Shown: positions 1-7,424 of the stretch, in pieces | Layout: each line of letters opens with the position of its first letter | How positions within the stretch are numbered: position 1 is the stretch's first letter | Assembly (NCBI RefSeq): GCF_004339675.1 | Contig: NZ_SLVM01000031.1 | Location: forward strand, 1-37,814 | From: Rhodovulum steppense | GTDB lineage: Bacteria; Pseudomonadota; Alphaproteobacteria; Rhodobacterales; Rhodobacteraceae | Reading direction: 5' to 3' | DNA: 37,814 bases | The notes under the pieces: model-generated | The model's database searches: none | What the model was told of the DNA's origin: nothing | What the model saw: the letters and a program-made list of their open reading frames with translations, nothing else | Program-made: the position numbers and the translations under genes

Positions 1-57
1 GCCGAACTGCGCCACCTTGAACCACCCGAGACCATCGGTATGGTCGCCTGACCCGTT

Positions 58-100
58 GAACAAAACGCCCTCCGGCAAACCCGGGGAGATTCAGGGCGTT
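58..100 (-). terminator. Probable rho-independent terminator of the mod operon
   Basis: Read on the minus strand, arms AACGCCCT (93-100) and AGGGCGTT (64-71) can pair. An inner CCGG/CCGG pairing (72-75 with 81-84) surrounds a 5-base loop. The right arm runs directly into a T-rich tract (TTTTGTT), as in an intrinsic terminator. It lies about 120 bases after the modC stop, so it probably ends the modEABC transcript. The loop side contains an unpaired bulge, so folding is imperfect. Confidence 0.5.
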
Positions 101-222
101 CCGAATTGCAGCACTCTTGCCAGCGTCGGCAACCGGAACGCCTGGCCGCCCGCGCCGATCAGCTCGCCCGCCGAGCCGACCTCGGCGCCGATTCTGGAGG
201 TAATGTGGGGCGGATGGGGCAG

Positions 223-1347
223 TCATTGCGCGGGCTTTGCCGTGCCGGGCGCCCCGTCTTGTATCCCATCGCGTGCACGGGTGACGTGGTCGCGGGCCAC
301 TGACATGGATTTGAGGATCGCATGAACGGTGTCGCCCGGGTGCAGCGACAGCTGATCGGCGGCGCGGCGGGTGATGCGGGCAAGGATTTCGTTCTGGCCC
401 ACAGCGACATGAACCACCACCCCCGGTCCGGTTCCCGCCACGATCCGCGCGACCGTCCCTGCCAGGATGTTCTGCGCTGACAGGCCTTCTGGCCGGGCGC
501 GCGACAGGATCACCTCATGCGCCATGATCCGCACCCGCACCCGCGTTCCCGGCTCCGCCTCGACGGTGGGCAGGAACAAGGGTCCGGTCGCGGCGTCGAG
601 ACGGCTCAGCCCGTCGGCCAGATGCTCGGCCACCGTCGCGGGCAGCATCGCCGCCACTTCGCGCAGCCCCATGGCGCGCAACGCGTCCGGATCGGCCATC
701 ACCTCGGCGGTGGTGCCGACCCGGATGACCTGCCCCTTCTCGATCACCAGCATGCGGTCGGCCAGCAATTGCGCCTCGTTCACGTCATGCGTGACCAGCA
801 CCACCGGCATGGCGAGATGCGCCCTGAGCGCGATGATCTCGCCATAAAGCTTTTCGCGCGTGGCGCGGTCCACCGCCGAGAACGGCTCGTCGAGGAGCAG
901 GGCCTGCGGGCGCCGGGCCAGCGCGCGGGCGACGGCGACACGCTGCTGCTGTCCGCCCGAAAGCTGCGCAGGCTTGCGGTCGCCCAGGCCGTGCAGGTTC
1001 ACCAGGTCGAGCATCTGCGCGGCCTCGGTCGGGTCGGGCGCGGCCATTGCCGCCATCACGTTCTGCGCCGCCGTCATATGCGGGAAAAGCGCGTAGTTCT
1101 GGAACACGACGCCGACGCGCCGACGGTGGCCGGGCAGGTTCACACCCGCCGCCGTGTCGAGCCAGACCCGCCCGTTCACCGTCACCCGTGCCGTTTCGGG
1201 TCGCCACAGCCCGGCAATTGTGCGCAGAAGCGTCGTCTTGCCCGAGCCGGAATGGCCGACCAGCGCCAATAGCTCGCCCGACTCCACCCGAAACGCCGCG
1301 TCCAGCGGGATTGGCGCTGCCGCTTGCGCCACGACCTTCAGCGCCAT
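223..1347 (-). CDS. modC: Molybdate ABC transporter ATP-binding protein ModC
   Basis: Cytoplasmic ATPase that powers molybdate uptake with ModA and ModB. The 374-residue protein has Walker A GHSGSGKTT (about 31-39), a Q-loop at Q83, the ABC signature LSGGQQQR (129-136), Walker B LLLDEP (150-155) and the switch histidine near H187. The C-terminal part (about 289-351) looks like a single molybdate-binding MOP/TOBE domain, typical of ModC. Length is normal for the family. Its ATG overlaps the modB stop by one base (TGATG), so the two are probably translationally coupled. It is the last gene of the modEABC run, and a terminator-like hairpin follows. The ATPase domain is certain; molybdate as substrate rests on the MOP domain and the modA, modB and modE neighbours. 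Confidence 0.95.
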   Translation of the reverse strand: MALKVVAQAAAPIPLDAAFRVESGELLALVGHSGSGKTTLLRTIAGLWRPETARVTVNGRVWLDTAAGVNLPGHRRRVGVVFQNYALFPHMTAAQNVMAAMAAPDPTEAAQMLDLVNLHGLGDRKPAQLSGGQQQRVAVARALARRPQALLLDEPFSAVDRATREKLYGEIIALRAHLAMPVVLVTHDVNEAQLLADRMLVIEKGQVIRVGTTAEVMADPDALRAMGLREVAAMLPATVAEHLADGLSRLDAATGPLFLPTVEAEPGTRVRVRIMAHEVILSRARPEGLSAQNILAGTVARIVAGTGPGVVVHVAVGQNEILARITRRAADQLSLHPGDTVHAILKSMSVARDHVTRARDGIQDGAPGTAKPAQ

Positions 1348-2015
1348 CAGGACAACCTCCGCCCGACGCGGGCCGACAACCAGAATGTCAGTGCGATGGT
1401 GAAGAGCGAGATCGCCACCAGCACCGCCGACATGATCGCGGCCCCCCGGTCATCGAAGCTCTGGACCCGGTCATAGATGGATATGGCGATGGTCTTGGTC
1501 TCGCCGGGGATCGAGCCGCCGACCATCAGCACGATGCCGAATTCGCCCAGCGTATGGGCGAAGGTCAGCACCATGGCTGTCATCAACCCCGGCCAGGCCA
1601 GTGGCAGTTCCACCTTCCACAGGGACCGCAAGGGCGACATGCCGCAACAGGCCGCTGCCTCGCGCACCTCCACGGGTATCGCCTCGAACCCGCGCTGTGT
1701 GGGCTGGATCGCGAAGGGCAGGTTGAAGATGATCGAGGCGACCACCAGCCCCTCGAAACTGAATACGAGCTGGTTGCCGAAAAGGCTCTGCCACAGCTCG
1801 CCCACAGGCGAATTGCGGCCGAAGGCCACCAGCAGGTAGAACCCGAATACCGTGGGGGGCAGCACCAGAGGCAGCATCACGAGGGCCTCGATCAGGCCCT
1901 TGGCGCGGAACTGGCGATAAGCCAGAAACCGCCCCATGATCACCGCGACCGGCAAGAGGAAGATCACCGTCCATCCGGCCAGCCGTAGAGACAGCCAGAG
2001 CGCCTCCCAGTCCAT
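1347..2015 (-). CDS. modB: Molybdate ABC transporter permease ModB
   Basis: Inner-membrane permease of the molybdate importer. The 222-residue protein carries several hydrophobic segments; the first is near residues 10-30 after the start MDWEALWLSLRLAGW. It has the cytoplasmic EAA loop of binding-protein-dependent permeases, with the core EAAACCGMSPLRSLWKVELP followed by GLMTAMVLTFAHTLGEFG, the usual ModB wording. It starts four bases after the modA stop and its stop overlaps the modC start. Length is standard for ModB. Tungstate transport cannot be excluded from sequence, but the ModE-type regulator upstream favours molybdate. Confidence 0.94.
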   Translation of the reverse strand: MDWEALWLSLRLAGWTVIFLLPVAVIMGRFLAYRQFRAKGLIEALVMLPLVLPPTVFGFYLLVAFGRNSPVGELWQSLFGNQLVFSFEGLVVASIIFNLPFAIQPTQRGFEAIPVEVREAAACCGMSPLRSLWKVELPLAWPGLMTAMVLTFAHTLGEFGIVLMVGGSIPGETKTIAISIYDRVQSFDDRGAAIMSAVLVAISLFTIALTFWLSARVGRRLS

Positions 2016-2019
2016 GCGC

Positions 2020-2811
2020 TTACCCGCCCGGCGGCAGGACGAAGCCGTAACGCGCCATGATCTCGCGCGCCGCCGGTTGCTTCATGTAGGCATAGAAGGC
2101 CCGCGCCACCTCGTCGGCATGATTGAGCAGCGCCATGCGCTGGCGAAGCGGCTCGTGCCAATCCTCGGGGATCAGTGCATAGGTGCCGCGCGGCGCGACC
2201 TCGGGGGCAAGGGCCAGGGAATAGGCGATGATACCGCCCTCGGCATTTCCCGACAGCGCGAACTGCGCGGCTTGACTGACGTTTTCGCCCAGCACCAGAA
2301 CGGATTGCAGATCATCCCAGATCCCTTTGGTGATCAGCGCCTCGCGCGCGCGCATCCCATAGGGCGCGTGATCGGGATTGGCGATTGCAAAGCGCGTGAT
2401 CCGGCCCGCCGCCAGCATTTCGGCAAGGGAGTTCAACTCCGGGTCCGGCGTCAGTGCGGCGCCGTTCGGCGCCACGATGACCACCCGCCCGACGGCATAA
2501 AGATCGCCCTCGTCTGGTGTAAACCCGTCGGCGTGAAGTTCCGAAATGAACTTCTCATCGGCGGCCATGAAGATCTGAAACGGCGCGCCCTCGCGGATCT
2601 GGCGCGCGAAGTTGCCGGTGGACCCGAAGGACAGCCGCACCGCCATGCCTGTGTCCTCCCGGAACGCCTCGGCAATCTCGGCCAAGGCGAATTGCAGGTC
2701 GGAGGCCGCAGCGACGACCGGCGCGTCGTCCTGCGCGGAAACCGATCCGGCAGCAAATCCGAACGCTGCGGCCGCCGCAAGCAGCGTTCGGCGAACGATG
2801 GAAACAGGCAT
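2020..2811 (-). CDS. modA: Molybdate-binding periplasmic protein ModA
   Basis: Periplasmic oxyanion receptor that delivers molybdate to ModBC. The start is placed at MPVSIVRRTLL, which opens a good Sec signal peptide (positive n-region, alanine-rich core, cleavage near SVSA-QDD). The frame remains open 20 codons upstream but that extension is not protein-like. The mature part has the expected type II binding-protein features: VAAASDLQFAL at the N-terminus, a FGSTGNFARQIREGAP segment with the anion-contacting serine region, and FAIANPDHAPYG in the middle. The 263-residue length fits the family. It follows modE by 63 bases on the same strand. I did not find a convincing two-armed ModE box in that gap. 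Confidence 0.94.
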   Translation of the reverse strand: MPVSIVRRTLLAAAAAFGFAAGSVSAQDDAPVVAAASDLQFALAEIAEAFREDTGMAVRLSFGSTGNFARQIREGAPFQIFMAADEKFISELHADGFTPDEGDLYAVGRVVIVAPNGAALTPDPELNSLAEMLAAGRITRFAIANPDHAPYGMRAREALITKGIWDDLQSVLVLGENVSQAAQFALSGNAEGGIIAYSLALAPEVAPRGTYALIPEDWHEPLRQRMALLNHADEVARAFYAYMKQPAAREIMARYGFVLPPGG

Positions 2812-2874
2812 GGTGCATCTCGTTTGATATGGTTCAAGAAACATGTCGCAGAGCGGCTGCCCGACAGGCAAGCG

Positions 2875-3246
2875 TTATTTTTCTTCGGGAACATCCCGAA
2901 GCATGGCCTGGAGCGTATCGAGACGCGCGGCCCCCGCCTCGGCCGCATCACACTCGAAGCCCCGATAGAGGTCGAGCACCTTCCGGCCTGCCTCGGTCAG
3001 CACGGCCCCGCCTCCACCCGGTCCGCCACGGGTGCTGTCGACGAGCGGCTCGCGGAACATGGCGTTCAAGATTCCAATCAACTGCCAGGCGCGCTTGTAA
3101 CTCATGCCCATTTCGCGCCCGGCAGCGGCGAGGGAACCGCAGCGGTCGACCCGTTCCAGCAATTCGGCCTTGCCGGGTCCGATCATTTCCCCGTCGTCGA
3201 ATACAATGCGGATGCGCAGGCGCGGGCGTTTTGTATTCTCATCCAT
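2875..3246 (-). CDS. modE: ModE-type molybdenum-responsive regulator, DNA-binding domain only
   Basis: Winged helix-turn-helix protein of the ModE N-terminal type (LysR-like fold). The diagnostic stretch is LRIRIVFDDGEMIGPGKAEL, then GSLAAAGREMGMSYKRAWQL (recognition helix) and a glycine-rich wing (RGGPGGGGAVLT). At 123 residues it lacks the two C-terminal MOP domains of E. coli ModE, so it probably does not bind molybdate through them. The start is uncertain. MDENTKRP (3246) is chosen because the domain begins just after it. An in-frame ATG at 3270 and a TTG at 3282, which has a good GGGAGGA upstream, are alternatives. It is the first gene of the mod run and likely controls it. Such short proteins are common in alphaproteobacteria. 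Confidence 0.85.
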   Translation of the reverse strand: MDENTKRPRLRIRIVFDDGEMIGPGKAELLERVDRCGSLAAAGREMGMSYKRAWQLIGILNAMFREPLVDSTRGGPGGGGAVLTEAGRKVLDLYRGFECDAAEAGAARLDTLQAMLRDVPEEK

Positions 3247-3447
3247 ATCCGCACTATCGTGGACCGCCATGGCGGGATGCAAGGGCAATCCTCCCGAGTA
3301 TCCTGATGTGGTACGAGGTCTTTCGCGGGTGAATCGCTCTCCATCCTCCAGACAGGTAACCGAAATGACTTGTGCTGGTCTCAAACTCAACTCGCGTGTC
3401 CAAACCCTGTTTTGCGCGGCCAGCACAGGGCGGTGAAGAGTGGAGTT

Positions 3448-5268
3448 CTATTCCACTGTCACCGATTTCGCGAGGTTTCGGGGTTGGTCGACATCGGTCC
3501 CCTTGGCGACGGCGGTGTGGTAAGCCAGCATCTGGGCGGGCAGGGCATAGAGGATTGGCGCGAACAGTTCGGGCACTTCGGGCATCGCGAGGCATTGCCA
3601 GACCCCTTCGCCTGCTTCGGCCGCGCCGCGCGCGTCGGTCACCAGCAGCACCTTGCCGCCACGGGCCATCACCTCCTGCATGTTCGACACGGTTTTGTCG
3701 AACAGCCGGTCATGGGGGGCCAGCACGATCACCGGAACGGTGTTGTCCACCAGAGCGATAGGGCCGTGTTTCAGTTCGCCTGACGCGTAACCTTCGGCGT
3801 GTATATAGCTGATTTCCTTTAGTTTCAGCGCGCCCTCAAGGGCCAGGGGATACATCGCGCCGCGACCCAGAAACAGCACGTCGGTCGCCTCGGAAAGCAG
3901 CCGGGCAATCGCCTCGGTGCGGGGTTCGGTGGCCAGGGCGGCGTTCAGCCGACCGGGCATCGAGCGCAGATCCTCGATATGGCGGGCAAGGGTCGGCGCA
4001 TCCAGCGTGCCGCGCTGGCGCGCCGCCTCGAGCGCAACCAGCGCCAGCACGGCCAACTGGCAGGTGAAGCCCTTGGTCGAAGCCACCGAGATCTCGGCGC
4101 CTGCAAGGATCGGCAGCGCCAGATCGCTTTCCCGCGCGATCGAGCTTTCGGGGACGTTGACCACCGACACGATCCGCTGCGCCTTGTCCGCGCAATAGCG
4201 CAGCGCGGCCAGCGTGTCGGCGGTTTCGCCTGACTGGCTGACGAAGACGGCCAGCGTGCCCTCGGGGATCGGCGGTTCGCGATAGCGGAATTCCGACGCG
4301 ATATCGACATCGACGGGCAGCCCCGCCAGTTGTTCGATCCAGTATTTCGCCGTCATGCAGGCCAGATAGGCGGTGCCGCAGGCGACCATGGTCAGGCGGC
4401 TGACGCGGGTGAAGTCGATGCCGCCGCCGGGCAGGACGATCTCGCCGCTTTCGCTGATGTAATGGCGCAGCGCGTCGCCCATCACGCTGGGCTGTTCGGC
4501 GATTTCCTTGGCCATGAAATGCTTGTAGCCGCCCTTTTCCACGCGGGTCGCGTCGATCTCTATGGTGCGGATCTCGCGGTTCACGGGGCGGCCCTGATCG
4601 TCGAAGAACTGGGCGCCCGCGCGGGTGACGATGGCGCGGTCGCCTTCCTCCAGGTAGGTGATCCGGTGCGTCAGGGGGGCCAGCGCGATCGCGTCCGAGC
4701 CCACGAACATCTCGCCCTCGCCATGGCCCACGGCCAGCGGGCTGCCCTTGCGGGCGGCGATCATCAGATCGTCCTCGCCCTCGAACAGGAACAAGAGCGC
4801 GAACGCGCCTTCCAGCCGTTCAAGCGTGCGTTCGGCCGCCTCGCGCGGGGCAAGCCCCTGATCGAGGAAGACCTGCGCCAGATGCGCGACCGTCTCGGTG
4901 TCGGTATCGCTTTCGAAGCCCGCGCCCTGCGCCACCAGTTCATCGCGCAGCGCACGGAAATTCTCGATGATGCCGTTATGGACAACCGCGACCCTGCGCG
5001 CGCGGTGGGGATGGGCGTTGGCGATGCTGGGCGCGCCATGGGTGGCCCAGCGGGTGTGCCCGATGCCGGACTTGCCCGCCAGCGGATCATGCACCAGCAG
5101 GTCCGACAGGTTGACAAGCTTGCCCACTGCGCGGCGGCGGTCCAGCCTGCCTGCATTGACCGTGGCAATGCCCGCGCTGTCATAGCCGCGATATTCCAGA
5201 CGCTTCAGCGCCTCGACCAGAATGGGGGCGACTTCGTGATCGCCCAGAACGCCGACAATTCCGCACAT
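3448..5268 (-). CDS. glmS: Glutamine--fructose-6-phosphate aminotransferase GlmS
   Basis: Makes glucosamine-6-phosphate from fructose-6-phosphate and glutamine, the committed step to UDP-GlcNAc, in the cytoplasm. The start is fixed at MCGIVGVLG, since the processed N-terminal cysteine is the glutaminase nucleophile; the longer open frame upstream is ignored. Residues 1 to about 220 form the class II glutamine amidotransferase domain (RLEYRGYDSAG, GHTRWATHG, HNGIIENF). Two SIS sugar-isomerase domains follow, with FVSQSGETADTLAALR and ASTKGFTCQ, and the protein ends in the conserved DVDQPRNLAKSVTVE. The 606-residue length is standard. It lies four bases after glmU, forming a glmU-glmS operon. 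Confidence 0.97.
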   Translation of the reverse strand: MCGIVGVLGDHEVAPILVEALKRLEYRGYDSAGIATVNAGRLDRRRAVGKLVNLSDLLVHDPLAGKSGIGHTRWATHGAPSIANAHPHRARRVAVVHNGIIENFRALRDELVAQGAGFESDTDTETVAHLAQVFLDQGLAPREAAERTLERLEGAFALLFLFEGEDDLMIAARKGSPLAVGHGEGEMFVGSDAIALAPLTHRITYLEEGDRAIVTRAGAQFFDDQGRPVNREIRTIEIDATRVEKGGYKHFMAKEIAEQPSVMGDALRHYISESGEIVLPGGGIDFTRVSRLTMVACGTAYLACMTAKYWIEQLAGLPVDVDIASEFRYREPPIPEGTLAVFVSQSGETADTLAALRYCADKAQRIVSVVNVPESSIARESDLALPILAGAEISVASTKGFTCQLAVLALVALEAARQRGTLDAPTLARHIEDLRSMPGRLNAALATEPRTEAIARLLSEATDVLFLGRGAMYPLALEGALKLKEISYIHAEGYASGELKHGPIALVDNTVPVIVLAPHDRLFDKTVSNMQEVMARGGKVLLVTDARGAAEAGEGVWQCLAMPEVPELFAPILYALPAQMLAYHTAVAKGTDVDQPRNLAKSVTVE

Positions 5269-5272
5269 GAGT

Positions 5273-6622
5273 TCAATTCCCTTTGCGTCGTGCCTTTTCG
5301 GCCCGCAATCTGTCGAGCAGTTTCGCCGCCAGTCCCGGCTTGTTGTCCTGCCGCGCGCGGCCCAGCGCCAATGCCCCATCCGGCACGTTCGAGGTGATGA
5401 CCGATCCGCTGGCGGTCATCGCGCCTTCGCCGATGCGGACCGGGGCCACCAGCATCGTGTCCGAGCCGATGAAGGCGCGCGCGCCGATCTCGGTATGGTG
5501 CTTGAAGACGCCATCGTAATTGCAGGTGACGGTGCCCGCGCCGATATTGGCCTCTGCGCCGACGGTTGCATCGCCGATATAGCTGAGGTGGTTGATCTTG
5601 GCGCCCTCGGCCACCAGCGCGTTCTTGACCTCGACGAAATTGCCCACACGCACGTCTTCGGACAGTTCCGCGCCCGGGCGCAGGCGGGCAAAGGGGCCGA
5701 CGACCGCGCCGCGGCTGACATGGGCGCCTTCGAGATGGCTGAACGCGCGGATATGGGCGCCGGATTCGACGGTGACGCCGGGGCCGAAGATCACGTTGGG
5801 CTCGATCAGGGCATCGCGGCCGATCACGGTGTCATGGGCGAAGAACACGGTTTCCGGCGCGATCAGCGTGACGCCGTTTTCCAGCGCCTCGGCGCGGGCG
5901 CGGGACTGGAACGCCGCCTCGGCGCGGGCCAGATCGGCGCGGGAATTGACGCCCAGCGTCTCGGCCTCGTCACAGACCACGACGCCCGCCGAAAGGCCCC
6001 GCGCGCGCGCCAGTCCGACGATATCGGTCAGGTAGTATTCGCCCGCGGCATTGTCGTTGCCGACCGCGTCGATCAACTGGAACAACAGCGCGCAATTGGC
6101 TGCAATTACACCGGAATTGCACAGCCCTATGGCCTGTTCCTCCGGGGTTGCGTCCTTGAATTCCACGATCCGGTCCAGCGCGCCGCCCGCCATCACCAGC
6201 CGGCCGTAACCGCCCGGATCGGCCGGTTCGAAGCCCAGCACGACCACCGCATGGCGCGCGCGCGCCTCGGCCATCGCCGCAAGCGTTTCGGGCCGGATGA
6301 AGGGGGTGTCGCCGTAAAGCACGATGGCATCGCCCGTGAACCCGTCCAGCGCCGCCCGCGCCTGCGCCACCGCATGCGCGGTGCCCAGTTGTTCCTGCTG
6401 CACGACGACCGTCACATCGGGGTCGATCTCGTGCACCGCTTCCCGCACCGCGTCGGCGCCATGGCCCGCGACGATCACCGTGTGGTCGGGGGCAAGCGCG
6501 GCACCGGCGGCCATGGCATGCGTGATCAGCGGCGCGCCCGCCACCTCGTGCAGCACCTTGGGGCGGTCGGACTGCATCCGCGTGCCCTGGCCCGCGGCCA
6601 GGATGATCAGGGCTGTCGGCAT
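5273..6622 (-). CDS. glmU: Bifunctional N-acetylglucosamine-1-phosphate uridyltransferase / GlcN-1-P acetyltransferase GlmU
   Basis: Acetylates GlcN-1-P and couples it to UTP, giving UDP-GlcNAc for peptidoglycan and lipid A. The start MPTALIILAAGQGTRM puts the nucleotidyltransferase motif (LAAGQGTRM, then RPKVLHEVAG) at the N-terminus as in all GlmU; the frame stays open 20 codons upstream but this is not conserved-looking. Residues about 1-230 are the pyrophosphorylase domain (QLGTAHAV, YGDTPF). The rest is a left-handed beta-helix of hexapeptide repeats with HLSYIGDA and NIGAGTVTCNYDG. Length of 449 residues is normal. It is the promoter-proximal gene of glmU-glmS, and its upstream leader contains an inverted repeat that could fold in the mRNA. 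Confidence 0.97.
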   Translation of the reverse strand: MPTALIILAAGQGTRMQSDRPKVLHEVAGAPLITHAMAAGAALAPDHTVIVAGHGADAVREAVHEIDPDVTVVVQQEQLGTAHAVAQARAALDGFTGDAIVLYGDTPFIRPETLAAMAEARARHAVVVLGFEPADPGGYGRLVMAGGALDRIVEFKDATPEEQAIGLCNSGVIAANCALLFQLIDAVGNDNAAGEYYLTDIVGLARARGLSAGVVVCDEAETLGVNSRADLARAEAAFQSRARAEALENGVTLIAPETVFFAHDTVIGRDALIEPNVIFGPGVTVESGAHIRAFSHLEGAHVSRGAVVGPFARLRPGAELSEDVRVGNFVEVKNALVAEGAKINHLSYIGDATVGAEANIGAGTVTCNYDGVFKHHTEIGARAFIGSDTMLVAPVRIGEGAMTASGSVITSNVPDGALALGRARQDNKPGLAAKLLDRLRAEKARRKGN

Positions 6623-6644
6623 GGGGCCTGTGCTCTTTCCTTTT

Positions 6645-6684
6645 GGTTGCATCCCTTTTATCGCGGATGCGTGGGCGCGCAACC
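6645..6684 (-). promoter_or_regulatory. Leader hairpin upstream of glmU
   Basis: In the minus-strand transcript, GGTTGC and GCATCC can pair with GGATGCAACC. This gives a 10-12 bp stem with an 8-base bulge on the 5' side and a 10-base loop. The hairpin ends immediately before the purine-rich tract AAAAGGAAAGAG, which could act as ribosome binding region about 10-20 bases before the glmU ATG. Whether it is regulatory or incidental is unknown. Confidence 0.35.
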
Positions 6685-6746
6685 GTCGCCCGGATCACTT
6701 GGCGTTTCGCTCTGTTTCAGGGCGCGCAACAGGCAGTGGGGGGCAT

Positions 6747-7424
6747 ATGCGCACGGTCATCTTCGATCTCGACGGAACGCTGGCCGATACCAGCCGCGAC
6801 CTGATCGACGCGGCGAATGCCTGTTTCGAGGATGTGGGGCTTGGCCTGCCGCTTGACCCCGTGCAGGACGCCACGACCGCCTTTCTGGGCGGGCGGGCGA
6901 TGCTGCGGCTGGCGTTCCAGCGGCTGGGCGTGGCCGCGCCCGAGGCAGAGGTCGAGGCGCAGTTTCCCGTCTTCCTGGCCCATTACGCGCAGAACCTGGA
7001 CCGGCATACCCGGATCTATCCCGGCGCGGTCGAGGCGGTCGAGCGGCTGCGCAGCGCGGGCTACCGCGTGGGCATCTGCACCAACAAGCCCGAGGCGCTG
7101 GCCGAGGATTTGCTGGCGCGGCTGGGGGTGCGGGGCCTGTTCGGCTCGCTGGTGGGCGCCGACACGCTGCCCGTGCGCAAGCCCGATCCCGCGCCCTATC
7201 GCGCCGCGGTCGAGCGGGCGGGCGGCGCGGTGCCGCGCTCGATCCTGATCGGCGACAGCGCGACCGACCGCAACACCGCGCGCGCGGCCGGCGTGCCCTG
7301 CGTGCTGGTCACCTTCGGCCCGGCCGCGGCCGAGATGCCCGCGCTGGAGCCCGAGGCGTTGATGGCCGATTACGCCGAACTGTTCGACCTGGCCGGGCGG
7401 CTGATCCCGCAGGCGGTGCCATGA
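6747..7424 (+). CDS. gph: Phosphoglycolate phosphatase, HAD family
   Basis: Dephosphorylates 2-phosphoglycolate, clearing a product of DNA repair and, in autotrophs, of Rubisco oxygenation. The start MRTVIFDLDGTLADT sets the HAD motif I aspartates at D7 and D9. A cap domain follows (about 15-80), then motif II in GICTNKP, motif III lysine in PVRKPDPAPY, and motif IV GDSATDRNTARAAG. The 225-residue length and the LVTFGP ending segment match Gph. The frame is open further upstream, but that part is antisense to glmU. It is divergent from glmU with a 124-base gap, and its stop overlaps the next gene's start (ATGA). Substrate specificity within HAD enzymes is inferred from overall resemblance. 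Confidence 0.88.
   Translation: MRTVIFDLDGTLADTSRDLIDAANACFEDVGLGLPLDPVQDATTAFLGGRAMLRLAFQRLGVAAPEAEVEAQFPVFLAHYAQNLDRHTRIYPGAVEAVERLRSAGYRVGICTNKPEALAEDLLARLGVRGLFGSLVGADTLPVRKPDPAPYRAAVERAGGAVPRSILIGDSATDRNTARAAGVPCVLVTFGPAAAEMPALEPEALMADYAELFDLAGRLIPQAVP

Noticed and set aside
1-51. Possible C-terminal end of a plus-strand gene (stop at 49-51)
   Set aside because: Only 16 codons are visible and they match no family I recognise. The opposite strand looks equally coding-like there, so no gene is claimed.
1-222. Minus-strand frame after the modC stop with strong G/C third positions, interrupted by TGA at 91-93
   Set aside because: It continues in the modC frame but has no start codon, crosses the terminator hairpin and resembles no known protein. 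It could be a gene remnant, but chance in GC-rich DNA is enough to explain it.
2812-2884. ModE-box half-sites near CGTTATTTTT and CGTTTGATAT before modA
   Set aside because: Only half-site resemblance with no correctly spaced partner, so it is not called as an operator.
3371-3427. Inverted repeat TGTGCTGG / CCAGCACA upstream of modE
   Set aside because: The arms are 41 bases apart, too far for a typical operator or terminator, and no second feature supports it.
4330-5397. Long open frame antisense to glmS, and similar long antisense frames throughout
   Set aside because: GC-rich codon bias creates long open frames on the opposite strand. Their products are rich in Arg, His and Ala, with no domain.
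6623-6746. glmS-type ribozyme or known riboswitch upstream of glmU
   Set aside because: None of the conserved core of the Firmicute glmS ribozyme is visible. Only a simple stem is present.
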